Source of the DNA: SIG636 sp045592105
Lineage (GTDB): Bacteria > Bacillota > Clostridia > Oscillospirales > CAG-382
Assembly (NCBI GenBank): GCA_045592105.1
Contig: JAZNUB010000069.1
Location: 121,450-185,449 of the forward strand
DNA: 64,000 bases
Direction of reading: 5' to 3'
Notes under the pieces: model-generated
What the model saw: only the letters and a program-made list of their open reading frames with translations
Told to the model about the DNA's origin: nothing
The model's database searches: none
Part shown: positions 17,823 to 26,417 of the stretch, one piece after another
Position numbering within the stretch: the first letter of the stretch is position 1
How the letters are laid out: each line of letters begins with the position of its first letter
Made by a program: the position numbers and the translations under genes

Positions 17823-18392
17823 ATGAAAACATTAGAGCAAAAAATTCTTAACGAGGGCAAGCTTATGCCCGGAAACATTCTAAACGTAGGATGTTTTTTG
17901 AACCAACAGCTTGATTGCTCTTTTCTTATGGAGATGGGGCAGGAAATTAAAAGCTTGTTTAACGGCTGTGGCGTTACAAAGGTTTTAACTATTGAGGCTT
18001 CGGGTATTGCTATCGCCGTTGCCGCGGGTGCCGCGTTAGGCGTTCCTGCCGTATTTGCTAAAAAGCATCGTTCGGGTAACGTTGCAGGCGGTGTTTATCG
18101 CGCTTCCGTTCATTCCTATACGCACGGTAACGATTATGAGGCGGTAGTGCCTGCTTTGTATTTAGATGAAAGCGATAAAGTTTTGATAATAGACGATTTT
18201 CTTGCCAATGGCGAGGCTTTGCGCGGGCTTATCAATATCGTTAGTCAGGCAGGTGCAACGCTTGTTGGCGCAGCCGTAGCTATTGAAAAGGGCTTTCAAG
18301 GCGGCGGTGATTCGCTTAGAGCGCAGGGCATACGTGTTGAGGCGTTGGCGCTGATTGATAGGTTTGAAAACAACACGGTTGTTTTTCGTTAA
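17823..18392 (+). CDS. xpt: Xanthine phosphoribosyltransferase
   Basis: Salvages xanthine to XMP using PRPP. The 189-residue protein begins MKTLEQKILNEGKLMPG and contains the PRPP loop VLIIDDFLANGEALRG; length is typical of Bacillus-type Xpt. An open frame extends upstream to 17625, but that part is the leader RNA and not protein-like. It is followed by a nucleoside ABC transporter, consistent with a purine uptake and salvage block. Confidence 0.93.
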   Translation: MKTLEQKILNEGKLMPGNILNVGCFLNQQLDCSFLMEMGQEIKSLFNGCGVTKVLTIEASGIAIAVAAGAALGVPAVFAKKHRSGNVAGGVYRASVHSYTHGNDYEAVVPALYLDESDKVLIIDDFLANGEALRGLINIVSQAGATLVGAAVAIEKGFQGGGDSLRAQGIRVEALALIDRFENNTVVFR

Positions 18393-18397
18393 GGTAG

Positions 18398-18416
18398 TAT
18401 GTAATTAATTTACATA
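18398..18416. promoter_or_regulatory. Inverted repeat upstream of the BMP gene
   Basis: TATGTAA (18398-18404), five bases, TTACATA (18410-18416): perfect 7-bp arms in the 45-base gap between xpt and the BMP lipoprotein gene. Size and spacing fit an operator for a dimeric regulator, but no other copy was found in the window. Confidence 0.4.
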
Positions 18417-18437
18417 AAAAATTTATGGAGGAAAATT

Positions 18438-19682
18438 ATGAAAAAGATCCTTTCTGCTTTACTTGTATTAGTAATGCTCCTTTCTCTCGCTGCTTGTGCA
18501 GGCGGTAACGAAGCTGATCCTTCTACCGACGCAAGTACTTCTACCGATGCGGCTGATGTTGACCTTTCCAAGGTTAAAGTTGGCCTTATCTGCTTGCATG
18601 ACGAAAACTCCACCTACGACCTTAACTTCTTAAATGCAATGAAGGAATCCATGAAGGCTCTCGGCCTTAAGGAAGACCAAATCATTTACAAGAAGAACGT
18701 TCCCGAAAAGAATGAGTGCTACGAAGCAGCTGTTGACCTTGCAGACCGTGGCTGTACCATCATTTTTGCTAACTCCTTTGGTCATGAGCCTTATATGATT
18801 CAGGCTGCTAAAGAGTTCAAGAATGTTCAGTTCTGCCATGCTACCGGTACAAGAGCACACACCGAAGGCCTTTCTAACTACCACAACGCATTTGCTTCCA
18901 TCTATGAAGGCAGATACCTTGCAGGTATCGCTGCTGGCATGAAGCTTAACGAGATGATCGCTGCCGGCAAGTTCACTGCTGAAGAAGCAAAGATGGGCTA
19001 CGTTGGCGCATTCACCTATGCTGAAGTTATTTCCGGCTACACCTCCTTCTACCTTGGTGCAAAGTCTGTTTGCCCCACCGTTACCATGGAAGTTCAGTTC
19101 ACCGGTTCTTGGTATGATGAAGCTAAGGAAAAAGAAGCTGCTATAAAGCTTATCGAAAACGGTTGTAAGCTTATAAGCCAGCATGCTGACTCTATGGGTG
19201 CTCCTACCGCTTGTGAAGACAGAGGCGTTCCCAATGTTTCCTACAACGGTTCCACCATCGCAGCTTGCCCCAAGACCTTCATCGTTTCTTCTCGTATCGA
19301 TTGGTCTGTATACTACAACTTCGCAATCACCAGCTCTGCTAAGGGCGAAGCTATCCCTGCTGACTGGTGCGGCGGTATAAAGGAAGGCTCTGTTGTTCTT
19401 ACCGACGTTAATGCTGACGTTGCTGCAGAAGGCACACAGGCTGCTATCGATGCTGCTATTGAAAAGTTCAAGGCTGGCACTCTCAACGTATTTGACACCG
19501 CTACCTTCACCAAGGATGGCGCTGCTCTCACCACCTATAAGGCTGACGTTGATACCGATGATAAGTACACTCCCGATACCGAAGTTATCGAAAACGGTGT
19601 GTTCTTCGAATCTAAATTCCGTTCTGCTCCTTACTTTGATGTAAGAATTGACGGCATTAAGACTTTGAACGAAGAGTTCTAA
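18438..19682 (+). CDS. BMP-family ABC transporter substrate-binding lipoprotein
   Basis: A 414-residue lipoprotein (lipobox LAAC near residue 20, then a Ser/Thr/Asp-rich tether) of the Bmp/PnrA family, which binds purine nucleosides. Typical segments are KVGLICLHDENSTYDLNF, FANSFGHE, FCHATG and GRYLAGIAAGM. GGAGG lies 8 bases upstream of the ATG. Codon use is strikingly rich in C-ending codons compared with neighbours, suggesting very high expression. ATPase and two permease genes follow. Confidence 0.92.
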   Translation: MKKILSALLVLVMLLSLAACAGGNEADPSTDASTSTDAADVDLSKVKVGLICLHDENSTYDLNFLNAMKESMKALGLKEDQIIYKKNVPEKNECYEAAVDLADRGCTIIFANSFGHEPYMIQAAKEFKNVQFCHATGTRAHTEGLSNYHNAFASIYEGRYLAGIAAGMKLNEMIAAGKFTAEEAKMGYVGAFTYAEVISGYTSFYLGAKSVCPTVTMEVQFTGSWYDEAKEKEAAIKLIENGCKLISQHADSMGAPTACEDRGVPNVSYNGSTIAACPKTFIVSSRIDWSVYYNFAITSSAKGEAIPADWCGGIKEGSVVLTDVNADVAAEGTQAAIDAAIEKFKAGTLNVFDTATFTKDGAALTTYKADVDTDDKYTPDTEVIENGVFFESKFRSAPYFDVRIDGIKTLNEEF

Positions 19683-19700
19683 TTCTTTCAAGAATTTAAT

Positions 19701-19726
19701 AAGGCGGGGCGATACCGTCCCGCCTT
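19701..19726 (+). terminator. First hairpin between the BMP gene and the ATPase gene
   Basis: AAGGCGGG (19701-19708) pairs with CCCGCCTT (19719-19726) around a 10-base loop. No strong U-tract follows, so it probably protects the 3' end or terminates only partly. Confidence 0.65.
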
Positions 19727-19740
19727 GTAATGTTTAAAAC

Positions 19741-19779
19741 CTCGAAAACGGTGCCAATTTTCTTGGCACCGCTTTCGAG
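19741..19779 (+). terminator. Second hairpin between the BMP gene and the ATPase gene
   Basis: CTCGAAA-a-CGGTGCCAA (19741-19757) pairs with TTGGCACCG-c-TTTCGAG (19763-19779): 16 pairs with one mismatch around a 5-base loop. No U-tract follows. Together with the first hairpin it probably sets the binding protein above the membrane components. Confidence 0.65.
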
Positions 19780-19803
19780 ATTGTGAACACAGGGGGGCTA
19801 TAA

Positions 19804-21360
19804 GTGAGCGAAAACGTAAATATTGCATTAGAGCTAAAAGGCATCACAAAAACCTTTGGAAGCGTTGTTGCCAATGAAAATGTTGATTTAACGGTTCGCC
19901 GTGGTGAGATACTTTCTATCCTTGGTGAAAACGGAAGCGGTAAAACAACGTTGATGAATATGATATCCGGTATTTATTATCCTGATAGCGGCCAAATATT
20001 TATTAACGGGGAAGAGGTTGTTATTAGCTCTCCGAAGGACGCTTTTAAGTATAAAATTGGTATGATACATCAGCATTTTAAGCTTGTTGATGTTTTTTCT
20101 GCTACTGAAAATATCGTGCTTGGTTTAAACGAAGGTAACGTTTTAGACATTAAAAGCGCAGAAAAAAAAGTGCATGATATTAGTGCCACCTATGGCTTTG
20201 ATATAGACCCCAAAAAGAAGATATATCAAATGTCTGTATCCGAAAAGCAAACGGTAGAAATAATAAAGGTTTTGTATCGCGGTGCGGACATTCTTATACT
20301 GGACGAGCCTACTGCGGTTTTAACCCCTCAGGAAACGAGAAAGCTATTCAACATTTTAAGAAAAATGCGTGATAGCGGCAAATCTATAATAATTATTACG
20401 CATAAGCTTCACGAGGTAATGGAGCTTTCTGATAGAGTTTCCGTTTTGTGCAAGGGTAAGTACGTTGGCACTGTTAACACGGCAGAAACTACCGAGAATT
20501 TGCTAACCGAAATGATGGTTGGTAAAAAAGTGGAGCTTAATATTACAAGAAATATGCCCAAAGATTCTCAGCCGCGCCTTGAGGTTAAAAACCTTAACTG
20601 CGTAAGCCGTGAGGGCGTTAAGGTGCTTGATAACGTAACGTTTACTGTGTATTCGGGCGAGATTCTTGGTATTGCAGGTATCGCAGGAAGCGGTCAGCGC
20701 GAGCTGTTGGAGGCTATTGCAGGCTTACAGCACGTTTCCGGCGGTGAGATACTTTATAATAACCCTCGTGATAATACAACAGAAAACCTTAGGGATAAAA
20801 CTCCTATACAGATAAGGAATTTAGGTGTTCGTCTTTCGTTTGTACCTGAAGATAGGCTTGGTATGGGCCTTGTTGGCAACATGGACATCGTTGATAATAT
20901 GATGCTTAGAAGCTACGGCAAGGGTAACACGATGTTTTTGCAAAGAAAGCAACCTAAAAACCTTGCAGAGGATATTATTCAGCGCTTGGAGGTTGTTACC
21001 CCCGGTGCCTCCACCCCCGTGCGCAGGCTTTCCGGCGGTAACGTTCAAAAGGTGCTTGTTGGGCGTGAGATTGCGTCCTCTCCCACGGTTTTGATGGCGG
21101 CTTACCCTGTTAGAGGCTTGGATATAAACTCATCATACACGATTTATGATTTGCTTAACCAACAAAAGGAAAGCGGTGTTGCAGTTATCTTTGTTGGCGA
21201 GGATTTGGACGTGCTTGTAGAGCTTTGCGACCGTATTCTTGTTATTGGCTCTGGCCATGTAACGGGTATAGTTGATGGCAGAAACACAACAAAGGAAGAA
21301 ATCGGCTTGCTTATGACAAAGAGCGTAAGCGCTGATACCGAAGGAGGGAAGAAACAATGA
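19804..21360 (+). CDS. Nucleoside ABC transporter ATP-binding protein (two NBDs)
   Basis: A 518-residue tandem ATPase of the sugar/nucleoside importer type (RbsA/NupO-like). NBD1 has Walker A GENGSGKTTLMNM and Walker B ILILDEPTAVL. NBD2 has GIAGSGQRELLEAI and the signature LSGGNVQK but a degenerate Walker B region (VLMAAYPVRGLD), normal for this class. The start is GTG at 19804, preceded by AGGGGGG. Its stop overlaps the next start as ATGA. Confidence 0.93.
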   Translation: MSENVNIALELKGITKTFGSVVANENVDLTVRRGEILSILGENGSGKTTLMNMISGIYYPDSGQIFINGEEVVISSPKDAFKYKIGMIHQHFKLVDVFSATENIVLGLNEGNVLDIKSAEKKVHDISATYGFDIDPKKKIYQMSVSEKQTVEIIKVLYRGADILILDEPTAVLTPQETRKLFNILRKMRDSGKSIIIITHKLHEVMELSDRVSVLCKGKYVGTVNTAETTENLLTEMMVGKKVELNITRNMPKDSQPRLEVKNLNCVSREGVKVLDNVTFTVYSGEILGIAGIAGSGQRELLEAIAGLQHVSGGEILYNNPRDNTTENLRDKTPIQIRNLGVRLSFVPEDRLGMGLVGNMDIVDNMMLRSYGKGNTMFLQRKQPKNLAEDIIQRLEVVTPGASTPVRRLSGGNVQKVLVGREIASSPTVLMAAYPVRGLDINSSYTIYDLLNQQKESGVAVIFVGEDLDVLVELCDRILVIGSGHVTGIVDGRNTTKEEIGLLMTKSVSADTEGGKKQ

Positions 21361-22472
21361 GCCAAAAAACACCTTCTGTTAAACAGCCGCTTTTTCATAT
21401 AGTAAAGCGCGATGCTATGCCTTGGTGGAAATCGTGGCTTGTTAGGGTTCTTGCTGTTGTTGCTGGCCTTGTTGTTTGCGGTGTTATATCTTATTTTCTT
21501 ACCAAGGAGAACCCTTTAAAGATATACCAAACGATGTACGACGGTTCTTTCGGTACCGAGCGCAGAATATGGAATATGATGTATGAGGTAGCCATTCTTT
21601 TGGCTATATCGTTGGCTGTAACCCCTGCGTTTAAGATGCGGTTTTGGAATATAGGCGCTGAAGGTCAAGTGCTTATAGGCGGTCTTGCAGCCGCGGCGTG
21701 CATGATAAAGATAGGCGATAAAGTAAATAACGGCGTTCTTATCGGCATAATGGTTGTTGCAAGCGTTGCCGCGGGTATTGTATGGGCGGTGCTTCCCGCT
21801 GTGTGTAAAGCGTTTTGGAATACCAACGAAACACTTTTTACGCTAATGATGAACTATATAGCAATGCAGATTATTGCATATTTTTCGTTTATATGGTCGG
21901 TGCCTAAGGGTGCAGGTCAAATCGGCGTTATTAACTCCAATACAGAGGCGGGCTGGCTTCCTATCATAGGCGATCAAAGATATCTGCTTATCATCATTGT
22001 TACAGCGGTTTTAACAGCGTTGATGTTTGTGTACCTTAAGTATACAAAGCAGGGATATGAGATTGCCGTTGTTGGCGAAAGTGAAAACACGGCGCGCTAC
22101 ATTGGTATAAACGTTAAAAAAGTTATTATCAGAACGCTTGTTATTTCAGGTGCTATCGCAGGGCTTGTTGGCTTCCTTATAGTTTCGGGTGCGGACCATA
22201 CCGTTAATAACGAAACGGCGGGCGGTCAAGGCTTTACGGCAATAATGGTTTCTTGGCTTGCTAAGTTCAATCCCTTGTATATGATACTTACCGCGTTTAT
22301 GATAATCTTTTTCCAACGTGGTGCAACGGAAATAACCACTATTTTCCCTGATTTGAATGAGTCCTTTGCAGAAATAATTACAGGTATTATAATCTTCTTT
22401 ATTATCGGGTGTGAATTCTTTATTAATTATAAGATAGTATTCCGTAGCTTAAAAAAAGGGGGTAAAAAATAA
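21357..22472 (+). CDS. Nucleoside ABC transporter permease 1
   Basis: A 371-residue membrane protein of the BPD_transp_2 family (YufP/NupP-like). It has an N-terminal cytoplasmic segment, about nine hydrophobic segments, and the family stretch FWNIGAEGQVLIGGLAAA. It overlaps the ATPase gene by 4 bases and its stop overlaps the next start by one base (TAATG). Confidence 0.92.
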   Translation: MSQKTPSVKQPLFHIVKRDAMPWWKSWLVRVLAVVAGLVVCGVISYFLTKENPLKIYQTMYDGSFGTERRIWNMMYEVAILLAISLAVTPAFKMRFWNIGAEGQVLIGGLAAAACMIKIGDKVNNGVLIGIMVVASVAAGIVWAVLPAVCKAFWNTNETLFTLMMNYIAMQIIAYFSFIWSVPKGAGQIGVINSNTEAGWLPIIGDQRYLLIIIVTAVLTALMFVYLKYTKQGYEIAVVGESENTARYIGINVKKVIIRTLVISGAIAGLVGFLIVSGADHTVNNETAGGQGFTAIMVSWLAKFNPLYMILTAFMIIFFQRGATEITTIFPDLNESFAEIITGIIIFFIIGCEFFINYKIVFRSLKKGGKK

Positions 22473-23458
22473 TGATTGCTGCTTTTATACAACGTGCGGT
22501 TATTCAAGGTATCCCCTTGTTATTTGGCTCTACGGGTGAAATTCTTACTGAAAAATCGGGGCATTTAAACCTCGGCATCCCCGGCATAATGTATGCCGGC
22601 GGTATCGGTGGCGTTATCGGTGCATTTTTGTATGAAAACTCATTTGCGGATAAAACACAAATGAATCCTTTTCTTGCAATAATGATACCGCTTTTATCCT
22701 CTATGCTTTGTTCCTTGCTTATGGGCTTGATTTATTGCTTCCTAACGATAACTCTCCGCGCTAACCAAAACGTTACAGGTCTTGCGCTCACAACGTTTGG
22801 CGTTGGTTTTGGTAACTTCTTTGGCGGCTCTCTTATTAAGCTAACAGATAGTGATGTTCCATCCATCGCGCTTTCAAACACCAGTAATTTCTTTAGGGCA
22901 AGCTTACCATTTGCCGATAAGCTTGGATGGTTTGGCAAAATATTCCTGTCGTACAGCTTTTTAGCTTATCTTGCGATCATTATAGCGTTGGTTTGTGCTT
23001 TTGTGCTGAAACGCACGCGTGTGGGCTTAAATTTGCGCGCGATAGGCGAAAGCCCTGCAACTGCAGACGCGGCAGGTGTAAACGTAAACCGTTACAAATA
23101 TCTTGCAACCTGTATCGGTAGTGTTATTGCAGGCTTGGGCGGCTTGTATTACGTTATGGATTACGCTTCGGGCGTTTGGTCTAACGATGCGTTTGGTGAC
23201 CGTGGCTGGCTTGCCATTGCACTTGTAATCTTTGCTATATGGAATCCCAATTTTGGCATCCTCGGCTCGATTTTGTTTGGTGGCTTGTATATAGTTTATA
23301 ACTACATTCCAAACTCCAGCTTTGCTATGCAAGAGCTTATAAAGATGCTTCCGTACGTTGTTACGATTATAGTGCTTGTTATTACAAGCATGCTCCGTAG
23401 GCGTGAAACTCAGCCGCCTGCAAGCTTGGGGCTTCCATACTTCCGCGAGGACAGATAG
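22472..23458 (+). CDS. Nucleoside ABC transporter permease 2
   Basis: A 328-residue BPD_transp_2 membrane protein (YufQ/NupQ-like) with the family stretch TEKSGHLNLGIPGIMYAGG near residue 26 and about eight hydrophobic segments. Last gene of the transporter operon, followed by a strong hairpin. Confidence 0.92.
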   Translation: MIAAFIQRAVIQGIPLLFGSTGEILTEKSGHLNLGIPGIMYAGGIGGVIGAFLYENSFADKTQMNPFLAIMIPLLSSMLCSLLMGLIYCFLTITLRANQNVTGLALTTFGVGFGNFFGGSLIKLTDSDVPSIALSNTSNFFRASLPFADKLGWFGKIFLSYSFLAYLAIIIALVCAFVLKRTRVGLNLRAIGESPATADAAGVNVNRYKYLATCIGSVIAGLGGLYYVMDYASGVWSNDAFGDRGWLAIALVIFAIWNPNFGILGSILFGGLYIVYNYIPNSSFAMQELIKMLPYVVTIIVLVITSMLRRRETQPPASLGLPYFREDR

Positions 23459-23472
23459 AATTAAAAAAGTTT

Positions 23473-23510
23473 ATCCCGCTGCGAATTTTGGTTCGTAGCG
23501 GGATCTATGT
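23473..23510. terminator. Bidirectional terminator after the nucleoside transporter
   Basis: ATCCCGCTGCGAA (23473-23485) pairs with TTCGTAGCGGGAT (23492-23504) as a 13-bp stem with one G-U, loop of six. A tracts precede and T tracts follow, serving both convergent genes. Confidence 0.85.
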
Positions 23511-23512
23511 TT

Positions 23513-24127
23513 TTATTTCTGCTTTTTCTTTTTGTTTCTCTTGCTTATTTTTATACCAAAGCATAGCGCGGTAACAATCTGTGAAGGTATACCAATAACA
23601 AAGACTAACCAATAGTTACCAACGCCTGCAACTAAAAGTGTAAGATACAAACCAAGTAATAAAGACCATATAAGCAGGGAAATGATAAACAGATTATTTC
23701 GTTTTTTGAACCAAAGCGAGTTTAAAACGAGCAATACAATAAAGCAAACGGGTAAGCTGTCAATAAATATTATCCACATAGCTTGTTGTGTTGCAGACCA
23801 CACAGCGGTAAAAGCAACTGTTGCAAGCAAAAGCACGCCTATAATTGATATAGAGCTGATAAGCATGTGGTTGCGCCTTGCTGTTTCTTTTTTTGTTGCA
23901 ACCTTCTCGTTTAACTGGTGGGGTACAAGTATGTAGTCAACAGTAACGTCAAAAATATCTGCGATATTTTTTAGCACATACACGTCCGGAACGGACTCTC
24001 CACGTTCCCATTTTGAAATAGACTTGTCGGAATATCCAAGCTTTTCAGCAAGCTCTGCTTGTGTAAGCTTTGCATTAGTTCTTAAAGCGGCAATGTTTGC
24101 CGCAACAGCTTTTCTTAGTTCGTCCAT
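23513..24127 (-). CDS. XRE-family regulator with membrane domain
   Basis: A 204-residue protein. Residues about 8-63 form an XRE helix-turn-helix (LTQAELAEKLGYSDKSISKW); residues about 85-195 contain four hydrophobic segments and the protein ends in a Lys-rich tail. This HTH-plus-TM layout is widespread in Clostridia and usually acts as a local membrane-linked repressor. The divergent gene is a GDSL hydrolase, and repeated CTACT/AGTAG sites lie between them. Confidence 0.85.
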   Translation of the reverse strand: MDELRKAVAANIAALRTNAKLTQAELAEKLGYSDKSISKWERGESVPDVYVLKNIADIFDVTVDYILVPHQLNEKVATKKETARRNHMLISSISIIGVLLLATVAFTAVWSATQQAMWIIFIDSLPVCFIVLLVLNSLWFKKRNNLFIISLLIWSLLLGLYLTLLVAGVGNYWLVFVIGIPSQIVTALCFGIKISKRNKKKKQK

Positions 24128-24178
24128 AGTATCACCTTAATAAAATAGAGCTGAAAACCCGCATAAAATAAGGGCTTT

Positions 24179-24213
24179 CTACTAATAGTAGAGTTGCAGA
24201 AAAACACTCTACT
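24179..24213. promoter_or_regulatory. Cluster of CTACT/AGTAG half-sites (candidate operator)
   Basis: CTACT (24179-24183), AGTAGAGT (24187-24194) and ACTCTACT (24206-24213) form two overlapping inverted repeats, one with a 3-base centre and one with 11 bases between 8-bp arms. They lie between the XRE regulator and the divergent GDSL gene. Confidence 0.5.
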
Positions 24214-24336
24214 TTGGCAAGAAGAAACAGTATAGTTAAAAAACGCGCTTAGGGGTGGTGTTTTTTGCAGAGAATATTATAATAAATGTACGTCAATCGT
24301 AAGTGCGCGTGACAATTATGAAAGTGAGATGTTCTA

Positions 24337-25011
24337 ATGAAGAAGCTTATTATTTTAGGGGATTCGATACTTAAGGGTGTAACCTTCTCTTCCGAGAACG
24401 GAAGGTATAAGCTTTGCCTCCCTAATTATGACAAGCTTGATGAAGAAGGCTTTGAGGTGAAAAATTTCTCAAAAATGGGTGCCACCATCGAGTACGGTGA
24501 GCGCGTTCTTAAAGAAGAGCTAAAAGATAGCGATGACGATTGTATTGTTCTTTTTGAATACGGCGGAAACGATTGTGATTATCCATGGAAAGATATTTCC
24601 GAAAACCCTAATGATGAGCATAATTGCCGTACAGCACCAAGTGTTTTTGAAAAAACATATAAAACCTGTGTTGAGTATGCACGCTCTATGGGAGCAAAAG
24701 TTTTAATTTCAAACCTACCTCCGCTTGATAGCGATAAGTATATGGATTGGATAAGCCGAGGTCTTGATTATGATGTTATTTTAAATTGGCTTGGCGATAA
24801 GAGTATGCTTTATCGTTGGCACGAGAACTACAATCGTTTGGTTGAGAGAATTGCCGATAAATTTGACATATCTCTGGTTGATGTTAGAGGTGCATTTTTA
24901 ACAGCACATAATTTTAAAACCTTGATCAGTGCCGATGGTATACACCCAACCGAGGATGGGCACAGCCTTATTAACAAAACAATAACTAACGCTGTTCTCG
25001 CTTCAATATAA
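24337..25011 (+). CDS. SGNH/GDSL-type hydrolase
   Basis: A 224-residue esterase/lipase-like protein. Block I IILGDSILKG holds the catalytic Ser, block III is EYGGNDCD, and block V ADGIHPTEDGH holds the Asp and His. No signal peptide is evident, so it is probably cytoplasmic. Substrate cannot be told from sequence. It is divergent from an XRE regulator that may control it. Confidence 0.88.
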   Translation: MKKLIILGDSILKGVTFSSENGRYKLCLPNYDKLDEEGFEVKNFSKMGATIEYGERVLKEELKDSDDDCIVLFEYGGNDCDYPWKDISENPNDEHNCRTAPSVFEKTYKTCVEYARSMGAKVLISNLPPLDSDKYMDWISRGLDYDVILNWLGDKSMLYRWHENYNRLVERIADKFDISLVDVRGAFLTAHNFKTLISADGIHPTEDGHSLINKTITNAVLASI

Positions 25012-25052
25012 TATACCACAAATTATCATAGTTTTCAATAGCAACATTACAA

Positions 25053-25076
25053 ATGCCCGGCAATATCGTCGGGCAT
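25053..25076. terminator. Bidirectional terminator
   Basis: ATGCCCG (25053-25059) pairs with CGGGCAT (25070-25076), with a possible inner G-C pair, between the convergent GDSL gene and the HEHGH gene. Confidence 0.7.
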
Positions 25077-25080
25077 AATT

Positions 25081-25536
25081 TTATGAAGCGGTATTGATAT
25101 TTTCTGCTAGCATATTACCAAGCGCCGTTGCCTCGGCTTCAAACCAAATGGCATCATATAGCGTTTTGTTTTTCTTTTTAAAAACCTTGCGCTTTATATT
25201 CCTGTAATGATATCTCGTAAAGGAGGGAATAGACACAATAAATGGCATCAAAGGGCCGTAAAAAGCATTCTGTATAGCGTGCCCGTGCTCGTGCTGTAGT
25301 AGATAATCGGTAGGGTTTTTGCAGGTGAAAATAAAAATACCAACGCTCAAACCACCGCCTATGTACTTAGACTCAAATGCGATACAATACCCAAATCGTT
25401 TTGGTTTGTGCAGCGTTATAATGAACAACAAGGCATAAACACTTCCTACCAAAGTAAGAAGCGAGCCCCATGTAAAATTAAGTAAATAAAATAGCCACTT
25501 ACTGCAAAAACGCTTTTTTAAAAGCTTGGTTAGCAT
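25081..25536 (-). CDS. Membrane protein with HEHGH metalloprotease-like motif
   Basis: A 151-residue protein with one or two N-terminal hydrophobic segments (residues about 13-42) and then YLLQHEHGHAIQNAFYGPL. HEHGH fits the zinc-binding HExxH pattern, and a downstream Glu-rich stretch (WFEAEATALG) could supply a third ligand as in gluzincins. I do not recognise a named family. It stands alone on the minus strand between two terminators. Confidence 0.6.
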   Translation of the reverse strand: MLTKLLKKRFCSKWLFYLLNFTWGSLLTLVGSVYALLFIITLHKPKRFGYCIAFESKYIGGGLSVGIFIFTCKNPTDYLLQHEHGHAIQNAFYGPLMPFIVSIPSFTRYHYRNIKRKVFKKKNKTLYDAIWFEAEATALGNMLAENINTAS

Positions 25537-25563
25537 TAAAACACCTCGTAATATGAAAAATTA

Positions 25564-25585
25564 TGCCCCTGCGAAAGCAAGGGCA
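25564..25585 (-). terminator. ksgA terminator
   Basis: On the minus strand TGCCCTTGC pairs with GCAGGGGCA (one G-U) around TTTC, followed by TAATTTTTC. Confidence 0.75.
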
Positions 25586-25589
25586 ATAT

Positions 25590-26417
25590 TTATGCTTTGT
25601 TAATTGCATCGTTCATTCTATTGGAAATCTCCGAAAGCTGTGCAACGCTTAACTCCTCACCACGCACGGTTGGGCTGTGTAGGGAAGAAACGATGCTTTG
25701 TATATCGTCTTTAGAAAGCTCGTTAATAACCGATGAAAGCGAATTTACAAGTGTTTTACGCCTCATAGCAAACGCGCCCTTAAGTACTCTAAAAAACAGC
25801 TTCTCGTTATCGGGCTTAACAGGCTTATCCTTATACGGCGTTATGGTAATAACAGCCGAATCAACTTTTGGCTTTGGCGAAAAGTTCGCCGCACCAACGT
25901 TAAACTGCTTTTTAACCGCCGCGTAATAGCTTACAGCGGCAGTTACAGCACCGTATTGTGCGCTGGCGGGGGGCGCGGTAAGCCTTTCCGCAACCTCTTT
26001 TTGTATCATAATAGTTATATTGCGAAAGCCGTATCCACCCTCCAATAAAGCCATTATTATCGGTGTTGTTATATAATACGGCAAGTTAGCGCAAACAACA
26101 CAGTCAAGCCCGTTAAACTCTTGCTTTATTATTTCGTTAAGGTTGCATTTTAACACGTCGTTATTTATTATTTTAACGTTATCTGTGTCAGAAAAGCGTT
26201 CTTCAAGGTAGGGGATAAGCTCGCTGTCTATTTCAATAGCAACAACCTTCGCCGCGCGAAGTGATAGCTGTTTTGTTAGTATCCCCATTCCCGGTCCTAT
26301 CTCTATAACCCCACAATTTTTATCCACCCCGCAAGCTTCTGCTATGCGGATTGGAATTTTATCGCTTGTGAGGAAATTCTGCCCTAAAGCTTTTTTTTTA
26401 GTGAAGGTATCGGTCAT
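25590..26417 (-). CDS. rsmA: 16S rRNA dimethyladenosine transferase
   Basis: KsgA/RsmA dimethylates two adjacent adenines in helix 45 of 16S rRNA. The 275-residue protein shows the SAM motif VIEIGPGMGILTKQL, the acidic loop VAIEIDSEL and the catalytic motif NLPYYITTP. Length is normal. Its ATG follows the stop of the upstream cupin regulator directly (TAAATG), so the two are co-translated. Confidence 0.96.
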   Translation of the reverse strand: MTDTFTKKKALGQNFLTSDKIPIRIAEACGVDKNCGVIEIGPGMGILTKQLSLRAAKVVAIEIDSELIPYLEERFSDTDNVKIINNDVLKCNLNEIIKQEFNGLDCVVCANLPYYITTPIIMALLEGGYGFRNITIMIQKEVAERLTAPPASAQYGAVTAAVSYYAAVKKQFNVGAANFSPKPKVDSAVITITPYKDKPVKPDNEKLFFRVLKGAFAMRRKTLVNSLSSVINELSKDDIQSIVSSLHSPTVRGEELSVAQLSEISNRMNDAINKA

